Source: Phycisphaerales bacterium UBA1910 | GTDB lineage: Bacteria; Planctomycetota; Phycisphaerae; Phycisphaerales; UBA1924 | DNA: 22,564 nt | Assembly: GCA_002337545.1 (NCBI GenBank) | Contig: DDGE01000060.1 | Location: 25,888 to 48,451 of the forward strand | Direction: 5' to 3' | In this document: piece by piece, positions 14,996-21,138 of the stretch | Numbering within the stretch: the first letter of the stretch is position 1 | Layout of the letters: each line of letters opens with the position of its first letter | Program-made: the position numbers and the translations under genes | The notes under the pieces: generated by a model | The model's input: the letters and a program-made list of their open reading frames with translations, nothing else | Told to the model about the DNA's origin: nothing | The model's database searches: none

Positions 14996-15918
14996 GCACT
15001 GGGGGTGTTGATAGCAGGCGAGTCGTCTTTTCCTGGGTCATGCTCGCACCGTTTCTGGTGCTCTTTCTCGTCTTCGTCGTGTACCCATTGATACAGTCCG
15101 CGTTTCTCGCCGCGAACCAGACATTTGGGCCCGGCACCCGCACCTTTGTTGGCACCAAAAACTTCGAACTCCTCATTTCCGATCCGGTTTTCTGGAAGGC
15201 CATCCGCAACACATTTATTTACGCGTTGGGCTCGTTGTTTGTGCAACTCCCGATCGCGTTCCTTCTCGCGCTCGCACTAAACTCACCCAAACTCCGCGGC
15301 CGAGGAATCTATCGCTTGATCTTCTTCAGTCCCCAGCTCATGGGACTCGTCTTCGTCTCGATCCTTGGGGCTCTCGCGTTCGAGAAACGAGCGGGACTGA
15401 TCAACCAAGCACTCGACGCGGCAGGAATCAATGACCTACTCGTATGGGTCACCGGTAATGACGCGTGGCTTGAACCTGATTGGCTTCAGCAGCATGTCAT
15501 GGCAACCCTAATCCTGATTTCGCTGTGGTTGTATGTCGGTTTCAACATGATCTACTTTCTCGCGGCACTGCAGAGTGTTGATAAATCACTCTTGGAAGCC
15601 GCAGAGATCGATGGTGCCGGCCCATGGGGCAAGCTCCGTCATGTGATATTCCCAAGCGTTAAGCCCGTCGCTACATTTGTGATCCTGCTCTCGATGATCG
15701 GATCGCTCCAGTTGTTTGAGCTCCCATACATCCTGCTTGAAAGCAGCGGGGGGCCGGATAACAAGGGCTTGACGATCGTGATGTACCTCTACCAGAACGG
15801 ATTTGATCTGGGAGATTTGGGATTTGCTTCAGCGATCGGGTGGGTACTCGCGTTGATCCTGATCGGTCTCGCGTTGGTACAGGTGAAGCTCACTCGTGCT
15901 CAAGAGGTGAACGCATGA
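14992..15918 (+). CDS. Sugar ABC transporter permease (MalF/UgpA type)
   Basis: This 308-residue inner-membrane permease has about six helices, beginning with VMLAPFLVLFLVFVVYPLI. The EAA loop that contacts the ATPase is clear: LLEAAEIDGAGPWGKLRHVIFP at nt 15592-15657. The start ATG overlaps the binding-protein TGA by four bases and has GGGGAGG (14981-14987) upstream. It pairs with the next gene to form the CUT1 channel; the required ATPase is probably the one at 7337-8410, since none is encoded in this operon. Confidence 0.93.
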   Translation: MSTGGVDSRRVVFSWVMLAPFLVLFLVFVVYPLIQSAFLAANQTFGPGTRTFVGTKNFELLISDPVFWKAIRNTFIYALGSLFVQLPIAFLLALALNSPKLRGRGIYRLIFFSPQLMGLVFVSILGALAFEKRAGLINQALDAAGINDLLVWVTGNDAWLEPDWLQQHVMATLILISLWLYVGFNMIYFLAALQSVDKSLLEAAEIDGAGPWGKLRHVIFPSVKPVATFVILLSMIGSLQLFELPYILLESSGGPDNKGLTIVMYLYQNGFDLGDLGFASAIGWVLALILIGLALVQVKLTRAQEVNA

Positions 15919-16769
15919 GCGCAGGGCAACGAAAGATCAACAAGTGGATCCTTCACGCGATTCTTGTGCTCCTTGCGATCGTGACACTTGTGCCGTATGT
16001 CTGGTTGATCATCGCCTCGCTCAAGGGGCAGGACGATTTCTTCAGTGCGATCTTCCTGCCGCCTGGCGATGGTGCTTTCGGGATCGGTTGGGACAAGCTC
16101 TCGCTCGACAACTACCGGGCCCTCTTTGATCTGGGCTTCGAAGTGAATCTGATAAACTCGGTTTTCTACTCCGCAACCACAGCACTGTTCGCCACGCTCA
16201 TCTGTGCCGCTACGGGCTTTGTGCTTGCGAAGCATCAGTTCCGAGGACGCAACCTGATTACGCTCGTCGTGCTTGGTGCGCTGATCGTTCCGCCGACTTT
16301 GCTTCTTGCGCCAGGCTACGAACTTCTTTATGACCTGAATCTGCTAGACACATCTTGGGGATTGCTGCTTCCGCTGATCGCGCCCGCATTCGGTGTGTTC
16401 CTTTTCAGGCAGGCTGTTATTCAGTCCGTGCCCGATGAACTCCTTGAAGCGGCACGAATAGATGGTTGCTCCGAGTGGTCAGTCTTCTTTATCGTGGTGC
16501 TGCCGCTCGTACGCCCCATGATCGGCGCTTTTATGCTGATCACATTTCTTGGAATGTGGAACAACTTCATCTCCCCACAGATTGTTCTTCAAACCGCTGA
16601 CAAGCAACCCCTCTCAGTAGCAATCGCACAGCTGCGCGGCGTGTACAAAACGGACTATGGCCTGTTGACAGCTGCGACCGTTGTCTCGGTTCTGCCCGTA
16701 GCGGCTCTCTTCCTCTTCCTGCAGAAGCAGTTCATCTCCGGCCTCACCAGCGGGGCCGTGAAAGGCTGA
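15915..16769 (+). CDS. Sugar ABC transporter permease (MalG/UgpE type)
   Basis: This 284-residue second permease begins with a helix HAILVLLAIVTLVPYVWLIIASLKG, the usual opening of MalG-type subunits. The EAA loop reads ELLEAARIDGCSEWSVFFIVVLP, and a late LITFLGMWNNFISPQIVL block is typical. ATG 15915 overlaps the previous stop by four bases with GAGGTG 5 nt upstream; a longer frame from 15840 is a shadow of the preceding gene. It ends the operon and is followed by a perfect hairpin at 16791-16823. It forms the translocation pore with the MalF-type subunit. Confidence 0.93.
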   Translation: MSAGQRKINKWILHAILVLLAIVTLVPYVWLIIASLKGQDDFFSAIFLPPGDGAFGIGWDKLSLDNYRALFDLGFEVNLINSVFYSATTALFATLICAATGFVLAKHQFRGRNLITLVVLGALIVPPTLLLAPGYELLYDLNLLDTSWGLLLPLIAPAFGVFLFRQAVIQSVPDELLEAARIDGCSEWSVFFIVVLPLVRPMIGAFMLITFLGMWNNFISPQIVLQTADKQPLSVAIAQLRGVYKTDYGLLTAATVVSVLPVAALFLFLQKQFISGLTSGAVKG

Positions 16770-16790
16770 ACTCGCGCTGAATACAAAAGA

Positions 16791-16823
16791 ACACTCGCCC
16801 GTTCTCAATGAACGGGCGAGTGT
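16791..16823. terminator. Strong hairpin between convergent genes, likely bidirectional terminator
   Basis: A perfect 14-bp stem, ACACTCGCCCGTTC (16791-16804) with its complement (16810-16823), around the loop TCAAT. On the minus strand it is followed by a T-rich tract (TTCTTTTGT), so it is a good intrinsic terminator for the PEP-CTERM gene. On the plus strand no T-run follows, so for the permease operon it may work less well. Confidence 0.85.
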
Positions 16824-16849
16824 GATTAAGGAATGGTTGTCGGTGCGTT

Positions 16850-17524
16850 TTATCGCTTGCGACGAGTCGCGATCAGGCCACCAAGACCGAGCATGGCGAG
16901 TGAGCCGGGTGTCGGCACCGTGCCAAATACGATCGTGCCGAACGGATCAACATCGGTGATCCAGACATTCTCGCCTGATACCTGAATGCCCCATTGGACA
17001 TGACGCGATGCGTCGTCGATGGTGTCGAGTGAGATGCTGAAGTTCCCGGCTGCGTCGACATCAGCGAACACATCTACCGAGGAGCTGAAGTCAGCGGCAA
17101 AGTCACGGATGAACACGCGAGCGTCGTGCGCATCGGTAAATGTATTGCTCAGGACAGTTCCCTCAAAGGTGACGGTTTGCCCAGCGAGGCCGCCATCCAC
17201 CTGCTGGTAGAGGTTGGCTTCCATGAACTTGTTCCCTGGTGCGCCGGGGCCGCCGCCGCCCTGATACCAGAATGGGTCAGGGTCGCCCACAGTGTTTGGC
17301 CCCATGGTAAGGGTGCTGGCACCATCATCAAAGGATGCGGTGAGGTCCGCGATACCCCACCCTGAGCCGAAGACAAAGCCTCCGCCGTTCTCAGGAAGTT
17401 CGAACACATTCATGAACGCAAGCCATGGTGCGTCAGATTGGTCGATTCCCACATTCACCGTGCCTGCCAGTGCCGTCGTGCCAATGAAGGCGGTTGCCGC
17501 GATGGCTGTTTTCACAGAGTTCAT
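16850..17524 (-). CDS. PEP-CTERM-like secreted protein of unknown function
   Basis: This 224-residue protein has a signal peptide (cleavage near ALA|GTV, about residue 21), a beta-rich middle part with many Asp, Gly and Phe residues, and a C-terminal sorting signal: VPTPG, a short hydrophobic helix (SLAMLGLGGLIA) and the basic tail TRRKR. This is the Phycisphaerae variant of PEP-CTERM, with PTPG in place of PEP; such tails are thought to be cut by exosortase-type enzymes. The middle has a phrase VTFEGTVLSNTFTDAHDARVFI and VWGIQV-like sequence but no domain I can name. The start has AGGAG 6 nt upstream. Operator site 4 and a good -35/-10 pair lie upstream, so it belongs to the sugar regulon; a surface role in glycan binding is a guess. 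Confidence 0.82.
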   Translation of the reverse strand: MNSVKTAIAATAFIGTTALAGTVNVGIDQSDAPWLAFMNVFELPENGGGFVFGSGWGIADLTASFDDGASTLTMGPNTVGDPDPFWYQGGGGPGAPGNKFMEANLYQQVDGGLAGQTVTFEGTVLSNTFTDAHDARVFIRDFAADFSSSVDVFADVDAAGNFSISLDTIDDASRHVQWGIQVSGENVWITDVDPFGTIVFGTVPTPGSLAMLGLGGLIATRRKR

Positions 17525-17595
17525 CTCATTCTCCTCGTATGTGTTGGATCAAAGTCCCACGAAGTCCGGCTGTATGCGTTGCCAGTACCGGATGC

Positions 17596-17606
17596 GTAAC
17601 TGTTAC
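17596..17606. promoter_or_regulatory. Operator site 4, GTAACTGTTAC
   Basis: Fourth copy of the palindrome, 72 bases before the PEP-CTERM gene start. It directly abuts a -10-like element on the minus strand, so a bound repressor would sit on the transcription start. Confidence 0.82.
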
Positions 17607-17635
17607 AGTATGATGGAATCCATGTGCCCGATCAA
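17607..17635 (-). promoter_or_regulatory. Sigma70-like promoter for the PEP-CTERM gene
   Basis: Read on the minus strand: TTGATC (17635-17630), a 17-base spacer, then CATACT (17612-17607). Each hexamer matches four of six consensus bases and the spacing is ideal. The operator at 17596-17606 begins at the next base, so the start point would fall inside it. Confidence 0.5.
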
Positions 17636-17851
17636 GGGAAAAGGACCGGAATCCTGCATCCTTTTTGGGGTGGACAACCCCATGCGGGTACGCATGGAGA
17701 GCCATTGAGACATTCTTCCAGGTGCCGATAATCAAATTTTGGCGAGTTTTAGGGGGTGTCACACCAAGATCATGGGGATGCTCTGGGAATATGCCCCTGA
17801 GAGGGTATGATTGGCCTCTGATTGAAACTGTTTATCTGATGGAGCGAGTTC

Positions 17852-19234
17852 GTGAACGCATTTCCGAAGAAGTTCACTTGGGGTGTTGCCTCCGCAGCCT
17901 ACCAAGTAGAAGGTGGCGCAAGCGTCGATGGGCGCGGTCCGAGCGTATGGGACGATTTTTCCGCGACCCCCGGGAAGGTGTTTGATGGGCATACCGGTGA
18001 AATCGCATGCGACTCGTACCATCGTGCTTCAGAAGATGCCAATCTGATTGGGGATCTGGGTGTCACTGGGTACCGGTTCTCGATTTCTTGGTCCCGGCTC
18101 TTTCCAGAAGGTATCGGCGAGCGAAACGAGGCGGGTTTCAGTTATTACGACCAGTTGATCGATGCCCTGCTTGAGCGTGGCGTTCAGCCGTGGATCACGC
18201 TTTACCATTGGGATCTGCCCAGCGCGTTGCATAAGCAGGGGGGCTGGCTTGATCCCCGCAGCCCGGAGTGGTTTGAGAACTATACGAAGGCGGTCGTCGA
18301 TCGCTTCTCTGATCGAGTGTCGCACTGGTTTACGCTCAACGAGCCAGCGATTTTTCTTGGGCTCGGCTACAACGAGGGAACCCATGCCCCAGGACTGAAG
18401 CTGCCACGCAAGGATGTATTGCTCGCGACTCATCACGCCCTTCTCGCGCACGGGCGAGCGGTGCAGGTTATCCGTGCGAACGCGAAACAAGCTCCAGTTA
18501 TTGGGTTTGCGCCTGTGGGGAATCTCCATACGCCTGCAACTGAATCAGAAGCAGATATCGAAGCAGCTCGAAAAGCGACTTTCACTGTTCCAGACGAGGG
18601 CTGGACCTACAACTACAGCTGGTACTGCGATCCAGTCATGCTCGGTCACTATCCTGAGCAAGGGCTCAAGTTCTTCGGGAAGGATGCTCCCGCATTCACG
18701 GATGCGGATCTGGAAACAATGCACCAGCCCCTCGATATGTTCGGGGTGAATATCTACTCCGCTGGCGTTGTTCGTGCGGGAGATCAGGGCGAACCAGTCG
18801 AAGTCCCAAGCGTTCGTGGATATCCGACAACGATGTTCCGCTGGACCATCAACCCGGAATCGCTCTACTGGGGGCCCAAGTTTCTCTCTGAGCGGTACAA
18901 GCTTCCAGTGGTGATCACCGAGAATGGGCTCGCATCAATGGACTGGGTCCACGCGGACGGAAAGGTCCACGATGCGGGTCGAGTCGACTACCTGACTCGA
19001 TATTTGTGTCAACTCAGGCGTGCATGCGCCGATGGCGTCGATGTGCGTGGTTACTTCCAGTGGTCGATCATGGACAACTTTGAGTGGGCCGAAGGTTACG
19101 CGCTCAGATTCGGACTTGTTTATCTGGATTACGAGACCCTCGAGCGTATTCCGAAAGACTCGTATCATTGGTATGCGTCGCTGATTGCATCCAATGGAGA
19201 GAATCTTCCGAAGTCCTTGCAGCCACTGCGTTAA
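17852..19234 (+). CDS. GH1 family beta-glucosidase
   Basis: This 460-residue enzyme hydrolyses beta-glucosides or short beta-gluco-oligosaccharides to glucose. Signatures are the N-terminal FTWGVASAAYQVEGG (residues 8-22), acid/base Glu164 in TLNEP (161-165) and nucleophile Glu357 in ITENG (355-359), plus FQWSIMDNFEWAEGY near residue 402. Length is typical. No signal peptide is visible, so it should act in the cytoplasm on oligosaccharides imported by the ABC system. The GTG start at 17852 has GGAG 7 nt upstream. No strong copy of the regulon operator lies in front of it, only the weak AAACTGTTT at 17825-17833, so its control may differ from that of its neighbours. Some GH1 enzymes accept beta-galactosides or mannosides, and the exact preference is not readable. 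Confidence 0.95.
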   Translation: MNAFPKKFTWGVASAAYQVEGGASVDGRGPSVWDDFSATPGKVFDGHTGEIACDSYHRASEDANLIGDLGVTGYRFSISWSRLFPEGIGERNEAGFSYYDQLIDALLERGVQPWITLYHWDLPSALHKQGGWLDPRSPEWFENYTKAVVDRFSDRVSHWFTLNEPAIFLGLGYNEGTHAPGLKLPRKDVLLATHHALLAHGRAVQVIRANAKQAPVIGFAPVGNLHTPATESEADIEAARKATFTVPDEGWTYNYSWYCDPVMLGHYPEQGLKFFGKDAPAFTDADLETMHQPLDMFGVNIYSAGVVRAGDQGEPVEVPSVRGYPTTMFRWTINPESLYWGPKFLSERYKLPVVITENGLASMDWVHADGKVHDAGRVDYLTRYLCQLRRACADGVDVRGYFQWSIMDNFEWAEGYALRFGLVYLDYETLERIPKDSYHWYASLIASNGENLPKSLQPLR

Positions 19235-19320
19235 GGCACTCTGAAGCTGAGTAAGTGAGATTTTCTTTCAGATTTTCCGCGATTCAGTCTTGGAGAATCT
19301 TTTCTTTCGTGTACATTGAT

Positions 19321-19331
19321 GTAACTGTTAC
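19321..19331. promoter_or_regulatory. Operator site 5, GTAACTGTTAC
   Basis: Fifth copy, 45 bases before the start of the small secreted protein gene. A possible promoter, TTGGAG (19290-19295), 16 bases, TACATT (19312-19317), ends three bases before it, the same geometry as seen at sites 1 and 4. Confidence 0.82.
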
Positions 19332-19376
19332 GTCACCGGGCTCATTGGCCCGTCCTGAGATATAGAGGAGAGAACC

Positions 19377-20054
19377 ATGCGTATGAAGTGTTTGATCGTC
19401 AGTGCCCTGGCTTGCGTCTGCAGCTCGGTCCAAGCTCAAAATCTGCTCGACAACGGCAGCTTTGAAACACCCGGACCGGGATTCATTGAGTTCGCCAGTT
19501 GGATGAACTTTGGCAATATCTTCGCCGCGGATAGCGGTGAGGTTGTTGCCATTGATGGAGTTGTGTCAGCGAAGATGTTTGGTGCAAGCAATGGTGCTCA
19601 GAGCGACCAGGTGCTTACACAGAATGTGCCCGCAACCGAGGGTGAGCTATACACACTGACGACATACTGTCAGAATCTGTCTTCTGATGCCTTGGGTGAT
19701 GAGAATATCATCCTCGCTCAAATGGTCTTCCGCGACGCCGGGGGCAGCGCCCTTGAGACGGTCGAAGTGGATGCGATCGATGTCGCAACCGATCCGCTCG
19801 ATACATGGGTCATGAAGGAACTCAGTGCTGTCGCACCCGTCGGGACAACCAATGTAGATGTCTTCCTGCTGCACATCCAGCTTGGTACGGACGCTGGCTT
19901 CCCCACTCAGGGTGGTGGCGCATCATTCTGGGACAACATTTCCCTCACGGCCGGCGATGCTCCCTGCAGCAATCCTGCAGATCTGAACGGCGACGGGGAA
20001 CTCAACTTCTTCGATGTCTCCGCATTCCTGACTGCTTACAACCAGGGCTGCTAA
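19377..20054 (+). CDS. Small secreted protein with CBM-like domain and GC-type dockerin-like C-terminus
   Basis: This 225-residue protein has a signal peptide (cleavage near VQA|QN, residue 21) and then NLLDNGSFETPGPGF, the usual opening of jelly-roll carbohydrate-binding domains such as CBM4/9-like folds. The domain runs to about residue 192, ending GGGASFWDNISLTAG. The last 30 residues carry one calcium-loop-like repeat, DLNGDGELNFFDVSAFL, and end YNQGC. The GH16 enzyme at 8550 ends in a two-repeat version of the same module, so both may be attached or assembled in the same way. ATG 19377 has GAGGAG 6 nt upstream. No catalytic residues are visible; a non-catalytic glucan-binding role is plausible but inferred. 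Operator site 5 places it in the regulon. A clear terminator follows at 20092-20125. Confidence 0.85.
   Translation: MRMKCLIVSALACVCSSVQAQNLLDNGSFETPGPGFIEFASWMNFGNIFAADSGEVVAIDGVVSAKMFGASNGAQSDQVLTQNVPATEGELYTLTTYCQNLSSDALGDENIILAQMVFRDAGGSALETVEVDAIDVATDPLDTWVMKELSAVAPVGTTNVDVFLLHIQLGTDAGFPTQGGGASFWDNISLTAGDAPCSNPADLNGDGELNFFDVSAFLTAYNQGC
19998..20018 (+). repeat. 21-base direct repeat, copy 2 (dockerin-like module)
   Basis: Identical with 9876-9896 in the GH16 gene and coding for the same ELNFFDV segment. The bases on either side differ. Confidence 0.75.
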
Positions 20055-20061
20055 ACCAAGT

Positions 20062-21138
20062 TCATGCAAGAACCTTACGGTTCTGTTCCTCAGCACACGC
20101 CACCCCAGGCGTGTGCTCTTTTTTTGAACCATGACGCTGTTCGATAAGGCATTCCATGATCTGGATCGCGTTCAGTGCTGCCCCTTTTCTGATCTGGTCG
20201 CAACAGATCCAGAGTGTGACTCGTCGGGATTGGGAATCCGGATCAATACGGATGCGCCCGACGATCACATCGTCTCCGCCGGCGGCATCATGAGGTGTGA
20301 GTGGATCTCCAGGTTCAAGGACCCTGATCGAATGAGTACGAAGTGCTTCGCCGATCGAGGTCAGGCATGCCGGGTGCTCAAGATCCACAGTGACCGACTG
20401 TGCGTGGGCTCGCTCAACAGGCACGCGAACACAGGTGGGAAGGATCGAGAGATCGGGAAGCCCCCATATCTTTCGGGTTTCACTGATCATTTTCAGCTCT
20501 TCGCCATTGAAGCCTGTCTCGGGATCGATCGCTGATTCGTGTTCAAAGACATTGAATGCGCAGGATACAGGAAATACTGAACTCTTCGCGGGTTGCTCGT
20601 TTAAGTACGCCCGCGTGAGCCTGTGTAGTTCTTCTATCCCTGTCCGGCCAGCACCTGAGACAGCCTGATAGGTTGTCGTGGATACGCGTTGGATGCCATA
20701 GGTTCGGCGAATGGGGTCGAGCGCTCTGAGCATCATGATCGTGGAGCAGTTTGGGTTTGCGACGAGTCGTGTGTGGGGGGTGAGAAGATCTGCGTTGATC
20801 TCAGGAATAACAAGAGGCACATCTGGGTCTGCGCGAAAAGCGGATGAGTTATCGATGATGGTCGTCGAATCCCCGTGGAGTGAGTTTGCGACCTCGCGTG
20901 CTGCTTGGGCATCGGCGCAACACAGTATGTAATCGAGTTCGTGGTTGGCGATCGAGTTCATCGGCTGGATCGTGAGTGAATCGGAACCGTACAGGACATG
21001 CGTGCCTTCGGAGCGTGCAGAGCCGAAACAAACGATCGAATCAGCAGCGAACTCTCGCTGGGAAAGGGTGGATCGCGCCTCGGTTCCAACGGCTCCACGA
21101 GCACCCACGATTCCGATGCGTGGTGTATTACTGGGCAT
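20062..21138 (-). CDS. asd: Aspartate-semialdehyde dehydrogenase
   Basis: This 358-residue enzyme reduces aspartyl phosphate to aspartate semialdehyde with NADPH, the step shared by lysine, threonine and methionine synthesis. Marks are GIVGARGAVG (residues 9-18), the catalytic Cys131 in NPNCST, SGAGRTGIEEL, and His245 in VRVPVERAHAQSV. ATG 21138 is chosen because MPSNTPRIGIVGA is the natural N-terminus and AGGA lies upstream; the frame continues to 21363 only as a shadow of the preceding gene. It overlaps the kinase-dehydrogenase gene by 11 bases, so the two are coupled. The C-terminus, after LNAIQIMECLIEQ, carries about 25 extra residues, and the opposite-strand terminator is encoded in that tail. 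This is the odd point of an otherwise ordinary gene. Confidence 0.95.
   Translation of the reverse strand: MPSNTPRIGIVGARGAVGTEARSTLSQREFAADSIVCFGSARSEGTHVLYGSDSLTIQPMNSIANHELDYILCCADAQAAREVANSLHGDSTTIIDNSSAFRADPDVPLVIPEINADLLTPHTRLVANPNCSTIMMLRALDPIRRTYGIQRVSTTTYQAVSGAGRTGIEELHRLTRAYLNEQPAKSSVFPVSCAFNVFEHESAIDPETGFNGEELKMISETRKIWGLPDLSILPTCVRVPVERAHAQSVTVDLEHPACLTSIGEALRTHSIRVLEPGDPLTPHDAAGGDDVIVGRIRIDPDSQSRRVTLWICCDQIRKGAALNAIQIMECLIEQRHGSKKEHTPGVACAEEQNRKVLA
20092..20125 (+). terminator. Rho-independent terminator of the small secreted protein gene
   Basis: A 10-bp perfect stem AGCACACGCC (20092-20101) and GGCGTGTGCT (20108-20117), loop ACCCCA, then CTTTTTTT (20118-20125). The orientation suits the plus-strand gene ending at 20054. 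It lies inside the 3' end of the opposite-strand asd gene. A smaller AGAACC/GGTTCT hairpin (about 20069-20084) precedes it. Confidence 0.9.

Larger units (their letters stand above)
17525..17851. other. Divergent intergenic region with operator and several small inverted repeats
   Basis: This 327-base gap between the PEP-CTERM and GH1 genes holds operator site 4 and its promoter. It also has a 7-bp hairpin CCATGCG/CGCATGG (17680-17697) that competes with GGGGT/ACCCC (17667-17681), an 11-bp palindrome GGTGTCACACC (17755-17765), and a weak operator-like AAACTGTTT (17825-17833) 18 bases before the GH1 start. A possible 32-codon frame (about 17610-17708, plus strand) has no supported ribosome-binding site and is not called as a gene. 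The promoter of GH1 is not clear. Confidence 0.5.

Noticed and set aside
17610..17708. Possible 32-codon gene downstream of operator 4 on the plus strand
   Set aside because: No ribosome-binding site, no recognisable peptide features, and it overlaps the minus-strand promoter and the hairpins.
17755..17765. Palindrome GGTGTCACACC as another operator
   Set aside because: It is a single copy, differs from the five-site motif, and is not placed next to a promoter-like element.
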